This document shows, piece after piece, positions 22,829 to 34,262 of a stretch of DNA of 64,000 nt (positions are counted from its first letter, which is position 1; every line of letters begins with the position of its first letter). The stretch is taken from the NCBI GenBank assembly GCA_036346275.1, contig CM070719.1:19509185-19573184 (forward strand), given 5' to 3'. A model generated the notes under the pieces. The model was not told the origin of the DNA. It saw only the letters and a list, made by a program, of their open reading frames with translations, and made no database searches. Origin of the DNA: Otatea glauca (Eukaryota; Streptophyta; Magnoliopsida; Poales; Poaceae). Position numbers and translations under genes: made by a program.

Positions 22829-23734
22829 GGGAGCCCTGTTCTTTTTGTCAAGAAAAAGGATAATAGCCTGCGCATGTGCGTAGACTACCGTGCTTTAAAT
22901 GAAGTAACCATCGAAAATAAATATCTGCTTCCCCGGATTGATGATCTATTTGATCAGCTGAATGGGGCACAAGTCTTTTCCAAGATAGACTTGAAGCTGG
23001 GATATTTTCAGTTGAAGGTCAGGCCGTCAGATATCCCAAAGACTGCTTTTACCACACGTTACGGTTTATATGAATATACCGTAATGTTCTTCGGGCTTAC
23101 TAATGCTCCGGCAAGCTTTATGAATTTAATGAATAAAGTTTTCATGGAGTATTTGGACAAGTTTGTAGTGGTCTTTATTGATGATATCCTGGTTTATTCC
23201 AAAAATGAAGAAGAACATAAGCAGCATTTGCGTATGGTTCTCAGCAAACTTCGAGAAAATGAGTTATATGCCAAGTTCGAGAAATGCGAGTTTTGGTTGA
23301 AGGAAGTGGCATTCCTCGGGCATGTTTTGTCTGGAGGAGGAGTTGCTGTTGACTCAAGTAAAGTGCAAGCAGTGTTAGCTTGGGAAAGGCCACAGTCAGT
23401 TCCAAAGATTCGAAGTTTTCTAGGCTTTGCCGGTTATTATCGCCGGTTTATTGAAAACTTCTGTAAAGTTGCCAGGCCACTTACACAACTTTTAAAGAAA
23501 GAAAGGAAATTTGAATGGACTTCTGATTGTGAACAGAGTTTCCAAAAACTAAAAGAAAAGTTAACTTCTGCACCAGTGCTTATATTGCCAGATATTCGCA
23601 AGAATTTTGAAGTATATTGTGATTCATCGCTTCAAGGGTTGGGTTGTGTGTTGATGCAAGAAGGCAGGGTTGTCGCTTATGCCTCTCGACAACTTTGCCC
23701 TCATGAGCAGAATCATCCTACTCATGACCTTGAA
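22829..23734 (+). pseudogene. pol: Reverse transcriptase and first part of RNase H of element B
   Basis: Same frame as the preceding segment. The Ty3/gypsy RT motifs appear in order: MCVDYRALN, FSKIDLKLGYFQ, the catalytic VFIDDILVYS near 23170-23205, then LGHVLSGGG and the RSFLGFAGYYRRFI connection region. The RNase H domain starts with EVYCDSSLQGLG. It is cut after the codons for THDLE by solo LTR C. The same protein resumes at 35944 with LAAVVHALKTW, so the insertion is exactly recoverable from the TTGAA duplication. Confidence 0.93.
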
Positions 23735-25019
23735 TGTCGGGACCCGGATTTGCAAATCCAATACCCTCTGTGTATACTGCACTAGTCTAGGATCACGCTA
23801 GTGCACACAGTGGAAACATTGATGAAATACCATTCCATACAACGAATTAACTAAGAAGAAGCAAATTATTATTAAATAAAGCAAACGACCTTATGGTCAA
23901 TGTTTACACCATTATGCCTTAAGGGCTTAAGAAACAAATAATTATTGCAGCGGAAAAGATAACTTGAGCCATTCGACATGCCACAGGCAATCGTCTGGGG
24001 AACGCCTTCCTAATCCATGTAGTCTTCATAGAATTCCTCCTCATGAAATTCATTATCTCCTTCAGCAACTGATCAACAAGGCCATAAAGCCGTGAGTACA
24101 AAAGTACTCAGCAAGCCGTAGGGAATTGATGCAATATATTCATGCACGGCTTGACAAGGATGGCTATATAGTTCATTTGCAGAAAGCAACAACTTGAATT
24201 GAAATACAATAAATAGATTGAAAGCATATTTATGAAAACATAAATAAATAACTGATAGATCAATGATAGACAACAAAACAACAGTGAACTCCCCGTTCAC
24301 ATCCCAACAATTCCACATTCCACATTTTATGAAACACTCTATACCCCGTGTGAAATTCCCGGGCTTTGTCCATGACCGCGGACGCGGCTATTCGAATAGT
24401 TGTACACTCTGCAGAGGTTGTACAACTTTACCCACAAGACATGACCACCTCTTTGTGCAATCGATCTTAACACACTTCCTTTGGTGTGTCGCAGAGATGT
24501 CATGACAAAGCCTTTACAATGCACTGTCTAAACTCGGTACTGCCCACTAAGGTTTCGCCCCTTAGGTCCCCCTCTTGCGTCTTGCGAATCTACCCGTCCA
24601 TCCCGGAACCCACACCACCAACTGGCAGTACTCAAGGCTAGACATTGCAAATTAATCAGCTAGGTCTGTCCCATACCAGACTTTTGGTAGTACGGTTAGG
24701 CCCAGTTCAATGGCGCACAAGATTAAGTCCTTAAGCTGTCTCAGGCAAGACATCCACATCCCAATGTGCTAGAAAGCACCCCCTTTACTTCACGATCACT
24801 TGCCCGAGGGAAAACAATTCGTTCAACCAAGACCAATGGCAAACCCCGAAATGGTACAACAAATTTTACAACAGTGGCTACCGGCCACGATTCAATATCT
24901 CATTAAGTCAAGATTAACATTATTCAACATGTGATATGAATTCCAACGTATATCTAGGCATGTCTAAGCATAGCTACGCTAACCCAATGTTGGTATAATG
25001 ATTATGTCCAACTAGTAAT
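23735..25019 (-). mobile_element. Solo LTR C, 3' part (left piece)
   Basis: Contains the GAGTAC/GTACTC hairpin (24094-24109) and the conserved module with CTCTGCAGAG (about 24370-24450). The outer end is similar in reverse to the ends of F. No coding region is present; small frames here are chance. Confidence 0.88.
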
Positions 25020-27768
25020 TGTAATACCAGTTCTGCAATTAAACATTTATTTTGATGTCCTTGGTTTATTTGGGAAATTTTCATTTTGTTAACTAATTAA
25101 GTGTAATATCTTAAGTCGGAATTCTTGATTCGGGGTGTTGGTGGACTCACCTGTGATCTGAAAAGATGGAAAAAATGCAGGCGTGTGCGAATCCCGATTT
25201 TTTTCCTCCTTTCTTTCCCACCACCTACCCCTTTCCTTCTCCCCTCTCCTTTTCTTTTCCTCTTCCTGGCTCTCCTTCCAGCGCCTCTTCCATGGCTCTC
25301 CCACCAGCGCCTCTTCTCCTGGTCCTCCTCCTCCTAGTGGCGCCTCCCCTCCCTCTTGGTCAGCAAGGGCAGCAGCAGCAAGGGCAGCAAGCTCAAGCAG
25401 CAGTTTTCCCCTTTCTTTCTCCTTTGGGGTGAGTGGATTCAACTTTTTTATTCCTTGCTGTGCTAAAGGAGGTCCTAGCAGGTGGGTATGGTTCTAGGGT
25501 TCTTGGATTTGGGGATTTTGGAGGAAAATGGATCTAGGGTTGGAGGGAACTCTGTTCAGATTTCGAGTTGTGCACAGACCAATGTTGCGACTGTGTTTTG
25601 GGCAAGAACGAATTATTTCCTGAGACGTTGGCTGTAGACAAAGTTGTAGATCGTGTTCTTAGGTTTCAGTAGAGTTCAAGAACGCAAGATTCCATTCAGC
25701 CAATTACAAGTTATGACCTTTTTAGTGCGGGCTGCTCTGATTTAGTTCATGTTGGTATCTGAGATTTTGATCTGCTGTTTAGGGCTATTTTCATGTCGAA
25801 TTAGAATCTTTGGTTGCCTGGAGAAAGTTAGAACTTTTCCTTTAGATCACGAAAATGTCCTTGTTTGCTTGATTTGGGTTCAGAAATCAAAAGTTATGCT
25901 ATTTTGAAGTTGCTACCCTAAAACAGCAATCTGCTGAAAAATTCAGAATCTGAACTGAAACTAAAAATGCAAGTTGAGGACTTTAGGCTCAGTTTCTGAA
26001 TAAATGGATAGGGGTTAATTGTAGGCTATCCTCTTGTGGTCATTTGGAATCTAAGAACTCAATTTATAACTTAGCCAATTAAAAGTTATGCCCATTTTAG
26101 TATAGACTGTCCTGAGTTAGGTTTAAAATGTACAGTCTCTGTTCATCTGTAATCTGGGAATTTTTGGCACATCTTCTGAATGAATGGATATGGGGAAATG
26201 GTAGGTTATCCTTTTATAGTCAATTAGAGCACAAGAATACTCACTTTGGTTAAACCAATCAAAAGATATGCTTGTTTTAGTAACTGCTGTCCAGAACTAG
26301 TGTAGTTGCATGTAATATCTGTTCCTTGCTGTTCTGAGAAATATTGAAACATTTCCTGAATGTCTGGCTGTAGAAGAAGTTGAAGATTATCCTCTTGTGG
26401 TTAATTAGAGCTCAAGAACTGAATTTTTGGATCATCCATTTAAAAGTTATAGTTGTTTTAGTGTTTGCCGTCCTGGTGGTAACAGATTTGGTTTCAGTAT
26501 TAGGTGTGAAAGGTTAATAGGTCTTTTGAGAAAGTTTAAAAGTGGGGTTAAGGAAGGAGCAAAGATGATATTTATTTATTTTGTCGCTTGAACCGTGATT
26601 GCATTGTTTTGATATGAATACGGTTAAATGTTTATTACAGAAGTGTTATCTCGGCAGTAGCCTCAACCTCATGTCACTCCCTTCCTCTTGGGTAAAGAGG
26701 CAAGTGCATCATCGTGGTGGTTTGTGCATTGCATGATGAATGCTACTCGCTTGCCTCAAGCACTTGATATGCCTTGCAAGAGAATAATTTTTGTGTTGTG
26801 AATGTTAAATTTATGGATGTGAGAAAATGTTAATGCTCATGAATATGATTATTTGCAATTTGAGAATTGTTCATTTCATTGCATACGTGCATTCATAATG
26901 GAAGAGGTGACCCATTCTGATGCGGGCCTCTGTGTTCACACGTAGTGAACACGAAAGTCCTACCTCGTGGTCCCATTTATCGAAGTGAATGGGAGCGAGG
27001 CGATAAGTAGGCACCTTCCACGGGATGGAAGGGGCGTGAGGGTGCACACCGACGGTGTGCACTCGCGATCTGCACATGCAAAGAAAAGAGCATTCATAAG
27101 CATGCATGTCGCATTGCATCCTAACGATGATTTTGAGTTCAATAGAAATGTGTAGAGTTGGGATCGAGTCGTGGACTCATCCAAAGAGATTTAAAGAGGT
27201 GCGTGTAGGAAGTAAGTAATGAAGTGAAAAGAGGTAAATCTTGTTGATATTATTGTTTATAAATTCATGGATTTGGATAAGAAGTATGCTCTTACTATTG
27301 ATTTAATTTTGTAAATTGGTTTGTGATGCACTTTGCTGAGTCTTGAACTCATGCTTGTTTGTTTAATGTTTTTTTTAGGTACACTGAGAGCGACTTGCCG
27401 GATGGGACTTAGTGCACCTCCACTCATGCTCATGGCATGTTAAAAGATTAGTTAGGTTAATCACCACTCAAAAACTAGTTGAATTTATTATGTAATCGTG
27501 TTGTAGTTAAGTTTAATTGATGATTGATGATATTATGTTTAGTTGTGTGCTTAGTTGGTCATGATGGTTGATTGATTCAATGTCATGTTGTAGATGGTAT
27601 CTGAATGATTATTGTCTTTTGTCTGCAGAGTGTATGTCCAAGTTTTAGGGAAGGTGCTGTCGAAATTTATAGGGGATTTCGGAGTACAATTAGAGTTGAT
27701 CTTCCTTATCTAGTTTTATTTCCTGTTTTGGTGACACTCGAGAACCTTTGTAGGTGCCGGGTGTTCTG
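25020..27768 (+). mobile_element. 5' LTR of D
   Basis: About 2.75 kb. It has a pyrimidine-rich start (about 25195-25430), five degenerate repeat units (landmarks near 25709, 25880, 26078, 26268 and 26440), and a hairpin cluster at 26932-27063. The end is altered to GTGTTCTG where the other LTR has GTGTTACA. Confidence 0.92.
26932..27063 (+). other. Hairpin cluster in 5' LTR of D
   Basis: GTGTTCAC (26932-26939) pairs with GTGAACAC (26945-26952), and a GTGCACACC/GGTGTGCAC stem has its loop shortened to three bases. Loop length differs from A while the stem is kept. The last palindrome (GTACCGGTAC in A) is lost here. Confidence 0.75.
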
Positions 27769-27769
27769 A

Positions 27770-27781
27770 TTAGTATCGAGC
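27770..27781 (+). promoter_or_regulatory. Degenerate primer-binding site of D
   Basis: TTAGTATCGAGC stands where A and E have TTGGTATCAGAGC. It differs by one substitution and one missing base, presumably mutated after insertion. Confidence 0.7.
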
Positions 27782-28443
27782 GGGCTTTAGGTCCGTGGCA
27801 TGTGAATTTAGGAAATTACTCTAGAGTAAACTAAAAATTTTGCTGCGTGAAATTAGAAACATGGCATAGGTTTCCACTCTTGTTAAAAATTTGGCCTTAG
27901 GGCAACAACTTTAAAATTTAAAGTAGAATGGTTAATTAATTTAAAACTTGACACACTCTGATGCATAGTAGGAAAAGGTATGGGTATCGTTGCTTTACGC
28001 TTAAATGTTGTATTTATGCTTTGATGTTGAGTGCTACATTTGATAATGTATGTTGCATGTTTATGAAAGGAATGAATTGAGTTGTTCTTGTTATTGAGAT
28101 TAAGTGAGTTGTGCTGCCGAAGGGTTTCGGTCACCTTCTTCTGTTGTGGAGTGGCCATGATGGTGGCCGTGGTGGTGGTTGTGGCTCGGTAAAGCCAAAA
28201 TCGGAAGTTTGGAACCTCTTGTAGGTAAGAGTCATCGTCTTTTGCGACAAGGTTTAGAGAGTGGATGGAGTTTGTTGGTTCCTTTTAGCTTCATTGGTTG
28301 GAGTCCAATAGAATGTTTGGTGGTGGATCCTTTAGGATTTCTTCTACCGTTCTGTCGATCGGTTTGGTTGATTTATTTTGGTCTTTACTGGTTGGAAACA
28401 AAGGAAAGGTGTTTGGTAATGAGTATTCACGATTGATCTTTCG

Positions 28444-28626
28444 ATGGTTTTGGTTTTGCCTTCTTTGGTTGAGGACAAAGAAGAAGAGTTTAGTGTGGCG
28501 CCTCTTTTGGTTGCCATTCCAGCTTTGGCGCCGGTTTTGTTGGATTGCTTTACGGTGAAAGTTATCGATTTATTCTTGTGTTGTTATTCTCCGAGTTTAA
28601 AAGAAATTATTGAATTCTTGATGTAA
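28444..28626 (+). CDS. Small hydrophobic reading frame in element D
   Basis: A 60-residue frame matching 10272-10466 in A (VEDKEEEF, VAIPALAP and VIDLFLCCYSP segments). It differs in the middle because a one-base loss and a later one-base gain shift only a short stretch. Function and even translation are unproven. Confidence 0.3.
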   Translation: MVLVLPSLVEDKEEEFSVAPLLVAIPALAPVLLDCFTVKVIDLFLCCYSPSLKEIIEFLM

Positions 28627-31487
28627 AACTTAAGTCTTGTGGATTCTTGGTGTTAAGGTTTTATCAGAAATGATGTGGTTGATCGTTTGGTTTCCCCCCT
28701 TGCATTTATCTTTCCTTGTGGAAGTTGTAACTTTGAGATTTGATGAAGATCTTTTGCATGCCAGAGTTGGGTATTTGAGAGTTGCGCTCTCTTGCAATTT
28801 CTGTTTGGGTTTTTTCCGAAAGAAGAAACTTTATCGATGTTCATTCATTCTTAAGAGCTGTGTTTTCCTTAAAGGTTGGGTATGTGACCCACGAGGATGT
28901 TCAAGGCGTTAAGTGTATAATTAATAGTTAGAACTTTGAGATGATGTGGGTGGTGATTATATTAAAGTGAATTTGTAGGTTGTTTAAAAAAAACAACATA
29001 ATTTATTGTGTGGTAGAGAAAGATTAATTGAGATGGCAATTGATGTAAAGTGAGTGTTGATTAGTGTTTTATGCGAAGTGTTGCGAGTCCTGGAAATTAA
29101 TTGGAAATGCACGGATTGTGTCCTGATAATGCTAGTATTGATCCCGACTGAGAAGGTCTAGAATCCTTTGTAGGTGAATTTATTATAGCAAGGTGTTGAT
29201 GTAAAGTACCATAGTATAATGGTGTAAAGACATGAGGGTTGTTGGTCCATGTTTCTCATGAGTCGATTAGTATTTTGGGTCAACAAAATGACTTAATCGA
29301 TGTGTAATCAAAGAATAGGGATATATGGAATGATTGTATGAAAGGTTGAGCTTGTCCTTGACAAATGTCTGTCTGGGATCTGTATTTATGAAATATGGCT
29401 AGTGGAGATCGTATAGTGTGGTTAGGATTAATTATTGGTGGAATGAACTAGGGATATTGAGTATGTGAATTGGGGATTGTACGAAAGGTAATTGTTGTGT
29501 ACGCCGAAATAAATGTTGAAAAAAGATATGTATTAAGCTTGGAATAAACCATTGTATGAATGATAGTTCGTCATGGTTAGTAGATCAAAAGAAAATGATG
29601 ACGCATGTGTTATGTTGAATTAACTGTAAGTTATTGGTGTTGAAGAAATAAGGAAGTGGTTCTCCTTGTTGATTGTCATGAGATAGACTTGGTTAGGGTT
29701 TGATGATAATATGACCGGTGGTGGTTATATGAATAGGAGAAGGAAATTAAAAGAAGATTGGGTTTTGTAACTTTTGTTCAAACACATTGGACTTTTCGGA
29801 TTTTGTGAATATGAAATCTTTAATGGCTAAAGTATTGGAATACTAGAAATGGTGGGATTCGAGTTGGATCTTCTTTTATGGGTTTACGTGGTCAAGTGAT
29901 TTCTGGCGATGAAGTGGTTTACATTGGGAATAAGTTTCCCATCCTCTTGAAAGAAAAATGTGCAGGTTGGGTGCTTAGATGTCCGGTTTGAGAATCGGTT
30001 TCCTCTTCCAAAATGTTGATTTTATTTAAGCGTGAGAGGTTACGCTTTGGTGAAAGTGAACTGATTTGTTCTTGGTTTTTTATGAGGGCTTCATCGAAGA
30101 TTTGTGTGGAGTCTCTCTTTTACTTTGAGTTTCTCCTAGTGTGAATTTTATCACATTGATTGAAGATGATAAAAGTGGTTTATGTGATGTAAAGAATTGA
30201 ATTTTTTTCCTTTGCGTTTTGACTTGGGAAAAGAAAATGAGAGATCTTTGGGTTTTGTCGAGTTCTCTCCAAGATGAATTTTAGTGTGTTGGGCTCAAGG
30301 TGATGTATGCGGTTCACTTGGTTCAAGAGAATTGTAATTCTTTTGCTTTCTAGGTGGAGTTAAGAATATGAGTGTTTATGGTCTAGAGTTGAGTATATTA
30401 AAGGATTATACTTTTGGACTTGGTTTTTGAGTGAAAGAATGTGAGGGCGAGACCCTCTTAGGAAAGGAACCATTTGTGGTTTGGTAATGACCTCTGGTCC
30501 TAACATGAGCTAGACGTTGACCATTAGTGGTTTATTGGTGGAGTATGATGGAGGTTTGTGATATCGGTTCGAAATCTTTCGGAAGTAGCGTTGGTTGTTA
30601 AGGTAACGTCAAATTGAAGTGAAATGTTCTGTTTGAACATTTGTTTTAACTATTTGTTACTAGGTGTGGTATATGCTTGGGAGAGGTTAGAATAAAAGAA
30701 TTTTATATCGTGGTTTACAACTGAAGGGAAATTTATGCCAAGGTGGTTATTTCCTTCGATGGCCTTGGTTGGTATGGCCCTTTTGTTGGAAGAGATGGGA
30801 CTATGTGTATTTGACTCTTTGGGGTTGAGGTTGGAACCCGAAAGATTTAAATGAATGTAAGAGTGATTAGTTGATATTTGGTTTAGAGGCGTGTCAGAAT
30901 GAAAAGCCTCGTATCGTTCTAGCTGTCATGAATAAGATGAATCGGGGCAAAGAGGGTGAGAAAGGAGATTTAAGTTTTATGATTTACGCTGAAATGAAAA
31001 TTGGAGTTGAGTTAGAGGTTAGTACGCTATCCTTTTGAGAAGGATCATCGCTTAAAAGGGTATAATGTGATGTAGTACCAAGGAAAGTTTTCTGAGTACA
31101 TCAGAGTATTTCACGATAGTGGTATGTTATGTTCGATATGGGGATTTGGCATATCAATTAATTTGATCGAATCCTTAGTGGGTGAATTTGAGGATGAAGA
31201 TTGAGATAATTCTGGTGAGATTCCTTGTTCAGGAAGTTCGTTGGAATCTAAAATGCTAGGGAGTTTTGTCCCTTGCAAATTTAAGTAGAAATTGGAGTGA
31301 ATATATAGTCTTGAGAAGAGAAAGCTTGGTCTGAGGTGAGTCCACTCACTTTCGTTAATAGTTGGACTTGGAAATTTGATTTGTCGTTTGGACTCATTTG
31401 AATTCTTGCGTGGTTGCTTTGAGTTGCAAGCCCTTGTGAACTTTGTTTTGTTATAGTTGATGTTCTTGAATTGGGTCGAATTCCATT

Positions 31488-31499
31488 AAGGGGAGAGAA
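31488..31499 (+). promoter_or_regulatory. Polypurine tract of D
   Basis: AAGGGGAGAGAA directly before the 3' LTR; near-identical to that of A. Confidence 0.88.
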
Positions 31500-34257
31500 T
31501 GTAATACAGTTCTGCAATTAAACATTTATTTTGATGTCCTTGGTTTATTTGGGAAATTTTCATTTTGTTAACTAATTAAGTGTAATATCTTAAGTCGGAA
31601 TTCTTGATTCGGGGTGTTGGTGGACTCACATGTGATCTGAAAAGATGGAAAAAATGCAGGCGTGTGCGAATCCCGATTTTTTTCCTCCTTTCTTTCCACC
31701 ACCTACCCCTTTCCTTCTCCCTCTCCTTTTCTTTTCCTCTTCCCCGACTCTCCTTCCAGCGCCTCTTCCATGGCTCTCCCACCAGCGCCTCTTCTCCTGG
31801 TCCTCCTCCTCCTAGTGGCACCTCCCCTCCCTCTTGGTCGGCAAGGGCAGCAGCAGCAAGGGCAGCAAGCTCAAGCAGCAGTTTTCCACCTTTCTTTCTC
31901 CCTTTGGGGTGAGTGGATTCAACTTTTTTTTTATTCCTTGCTGTGCTAAAGGAGGTCCTAGCAGGTGGGTATGGTTCTAGGGTTCTTGGATTTGGGGATT
32001 TTGGAGGGAAAATGGATCTAGGGTTGGAGGGAACTCTGTTCAGATTTCGAGTTGTGCACAGACCAATGTTGCGACTGTGTTTTGGGCAAGAACGAATTAT
32101 TTCCTGAGAAGTTGGCTGTAGACAAAGTTGTAGATCGTGTTCTGAGGTTTCAGTAGAGTTCAAGAACGCAAGATTCCATTCAGCCAATTACATGTTATGA
32201 CCTTTTTAGTGCGGGCTGCTCTGATTTAGTTCATGTTGGTATCTGAGATTTTGAACTGCTGTTTAGGGCTATTTTCATGTCGAATTAGAATCTTTGGTTG
32301 CCTGGAGAAAGTTAGAACTTTTCCTGTAGATCACGAAAATGTCCTTGTTTGCTTGATTTGAGCTCAGAAATAAAAATTTTTGCTATTTTGAACTTGCTAC
32401 CCTAAAACTGCAATCTGCTGAAAAATTCAGAATCTGAACTGAAACTAAAAATGCAAGTTGAGGACTTTAGGCTCAGTTTCTGAATAAATGGATAGGGGTT
32501 AATTGTAGGCTATCCTCTTGTGGTCATTTGGAATCTAAGAACTCAATTTTTAACTTAGCCAATTAAAAGTTATGCCCATTTTAGTATAGACTGTCCTGAG
32601 TTAGGTTGAAAATGTACAGTCTCTGTTCATCTGTAATCTGAGAATTTTTGGCACATCTTCTGAATGAATGGATATGGGGAAATGGTAGGTTATCCTTTTA
32701 TGGTCAATTAGAGCACAAGAATACTCACTTTGGTTAAACCAATCAAAAGATATGCTTGTTTTAGTAACTGCTGTCCAGAACTAGTGTAGTTGCATGTAAT
32801 ATCTGTTCCTTGCTGTTCTGAGAAATATTGAACCATTTCCTGAATGTCTGGCTGTAGAAGAAGTTGAAGATTATCCTCTTGTGGTTAATTAGAGCTCAAG
32901 AACTGAATTTTTGGATCATCCATTTAAAAGTTATAGTTGTTTTAGTGTTTGACGTCCTGGTGGTAACAGATTTGGTTTCAGTATTAGGTGTGAAAGGTTA
33001 ATAGGTCTTTTTGAGAAAGTTTAAAAGTGGGGTTAAGGAAGGAGCAAAGATGATATTTATTTATTTTGTCGCTTGAACCGTGATTGCATTGTTTTGATAT
33101 GAATACAGTTAAATGTTTATTACAGAAGTGTTATCTCGGAGTAGCCTCAACCTCATGTCACTCCCTTCCTCGTGGGTAAAGAGGCAAGTGCATCATCGAG
33201 GTGGTTTGTGCATTGCATGATGAACTGCTACTCGATTGCCTTAAGCACTTGATATGCCTTGCAAGAGAATAATTTTTGTGTTGTGAATGTTAAATTTATG
33301 GATGTGAGAAAATGTTAATGCTCATGAATATGATTATTTGCAATTTGAGAATTGTTCATTTCATTGCATACGTGCATTCATAATGGAAGAGATGACCCAT
33401 TCGATGCGGGCCTCTGTGTTCACGTAGTGAACACGAAAGTCCTACCTCGTGGTCCCATTTATCGAAGTGAATGGGAGCGAGGCAAGATGAGTAGGCACCT
33501 TCCACGGGATGGAAGGGGCGTGAGGGTGCACACCGACGGGTGTGCACTCGGCAGCATCTGTACATGCAAAGAAAAGAGCATTCATAAGCATGCATGTCGC
33601 ATTGCATCCTAACGATGATTTTGAGTTCAATAGAAATGTGTAGAGTTGGGATCAGTCGTGGACTCATCCAAAGAGATTTAAAGAGGCGTGTAGGAAGTAA
33701 GTAATGAAGTGAAAAGAGGTAAATCTTGTTGATATTATTGTTTATAAATTCATGGATTTGGATAAGAAGTATGCTCTTACTATTGATTTAATTTTGTAAA
33801 TTGGTTTGTGATGCACTTTGCTGAGTCTTGAACTCATGCTTGTTTGTTTAATGTTTTTTTTAGGTACCCTGAGAGCGACTTGCCGGGATGGGACTTAGCT
33901 GCACCTCCACTCATGCTCATGGCATGTTAAAAGATTAGTTGGGTTAATCAGTTCACTCTGAAAACTAGTTGAATTTATTATGTAATCGTGTTGTAGTAAA
34001 GTTTAATTGATGATTGATGATATTATGTTTAGTTGTGTGCTTAGTTGGTCATGATGGTTGATTGATTCCATGTCATGTTGTAGATGGTATCTGAATGATT
34101 ATTGTCTTTTGTCTGCAGAGTGTATGTCCATGTTTTAGGGAAGGTGCTGTCGAAATTTTTAGGGGATTTCGGAGTACAATTAGAGTTGATCTTCCTTATC
34201 TAGTTTTATTTCCTGTTTTGGTGACACTCAGGGCACTGTAGGTGCCGGGGTGTTACA
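31500..34257 (+). mobile_element. 3' LTR of D
   Basis: 2,758 bases with an intact TG...CA end. Very similar to 25020-27768, with scattered substitutions and small indels. The hairpin cluster is at 33416-33551; the first stem keeps GTGTTCAC/GTGAACAC with a loop of only GTA. The minus-strand frame at 31576-32187 is an artefact of the pyrimidine-rich LTR start. Confidence 0.93.
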
Positions 34258-34262
34258 GTAAT

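Larger units (their letters stand above)
27769..31499 (+). mobile_element. Internal region of D, no gag/pol
   Basis: About 3.7 kb, homologous to A's internal region with several deletions. Reading frames at 28179-28558 and 28637-28912 mirror those of A and are hydrophobic or low-complexity. No retrotransposon enzyme motif is visible. Confidence 0.85.
25020..34257 (+). mobile_element. Element D: non-autonomous LTR retrotransposon, relative of A
   Basis: The element is 9.24 kb, from TGTAATACC to GTGTTACA, with GTAAT duplicated at 25015-25019 and 34258-34262. LTRs lie at 25020-27768 and 31500-34257, around a 3.7-kb internal region without gag or pol. It is the innermost and so the latest insertion of the A/B/C/D nest, although some decay (primer site, 5' LTR end) is visible. 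Confidence 0.93.

Noticed and set aside
24339..24524. Small frames in LTR C such as 24263-24505 and 24339-24524
   Set aside because: They cover the conserved palindromic module shared in both orientations by several LTRs and are not conserved as frames.
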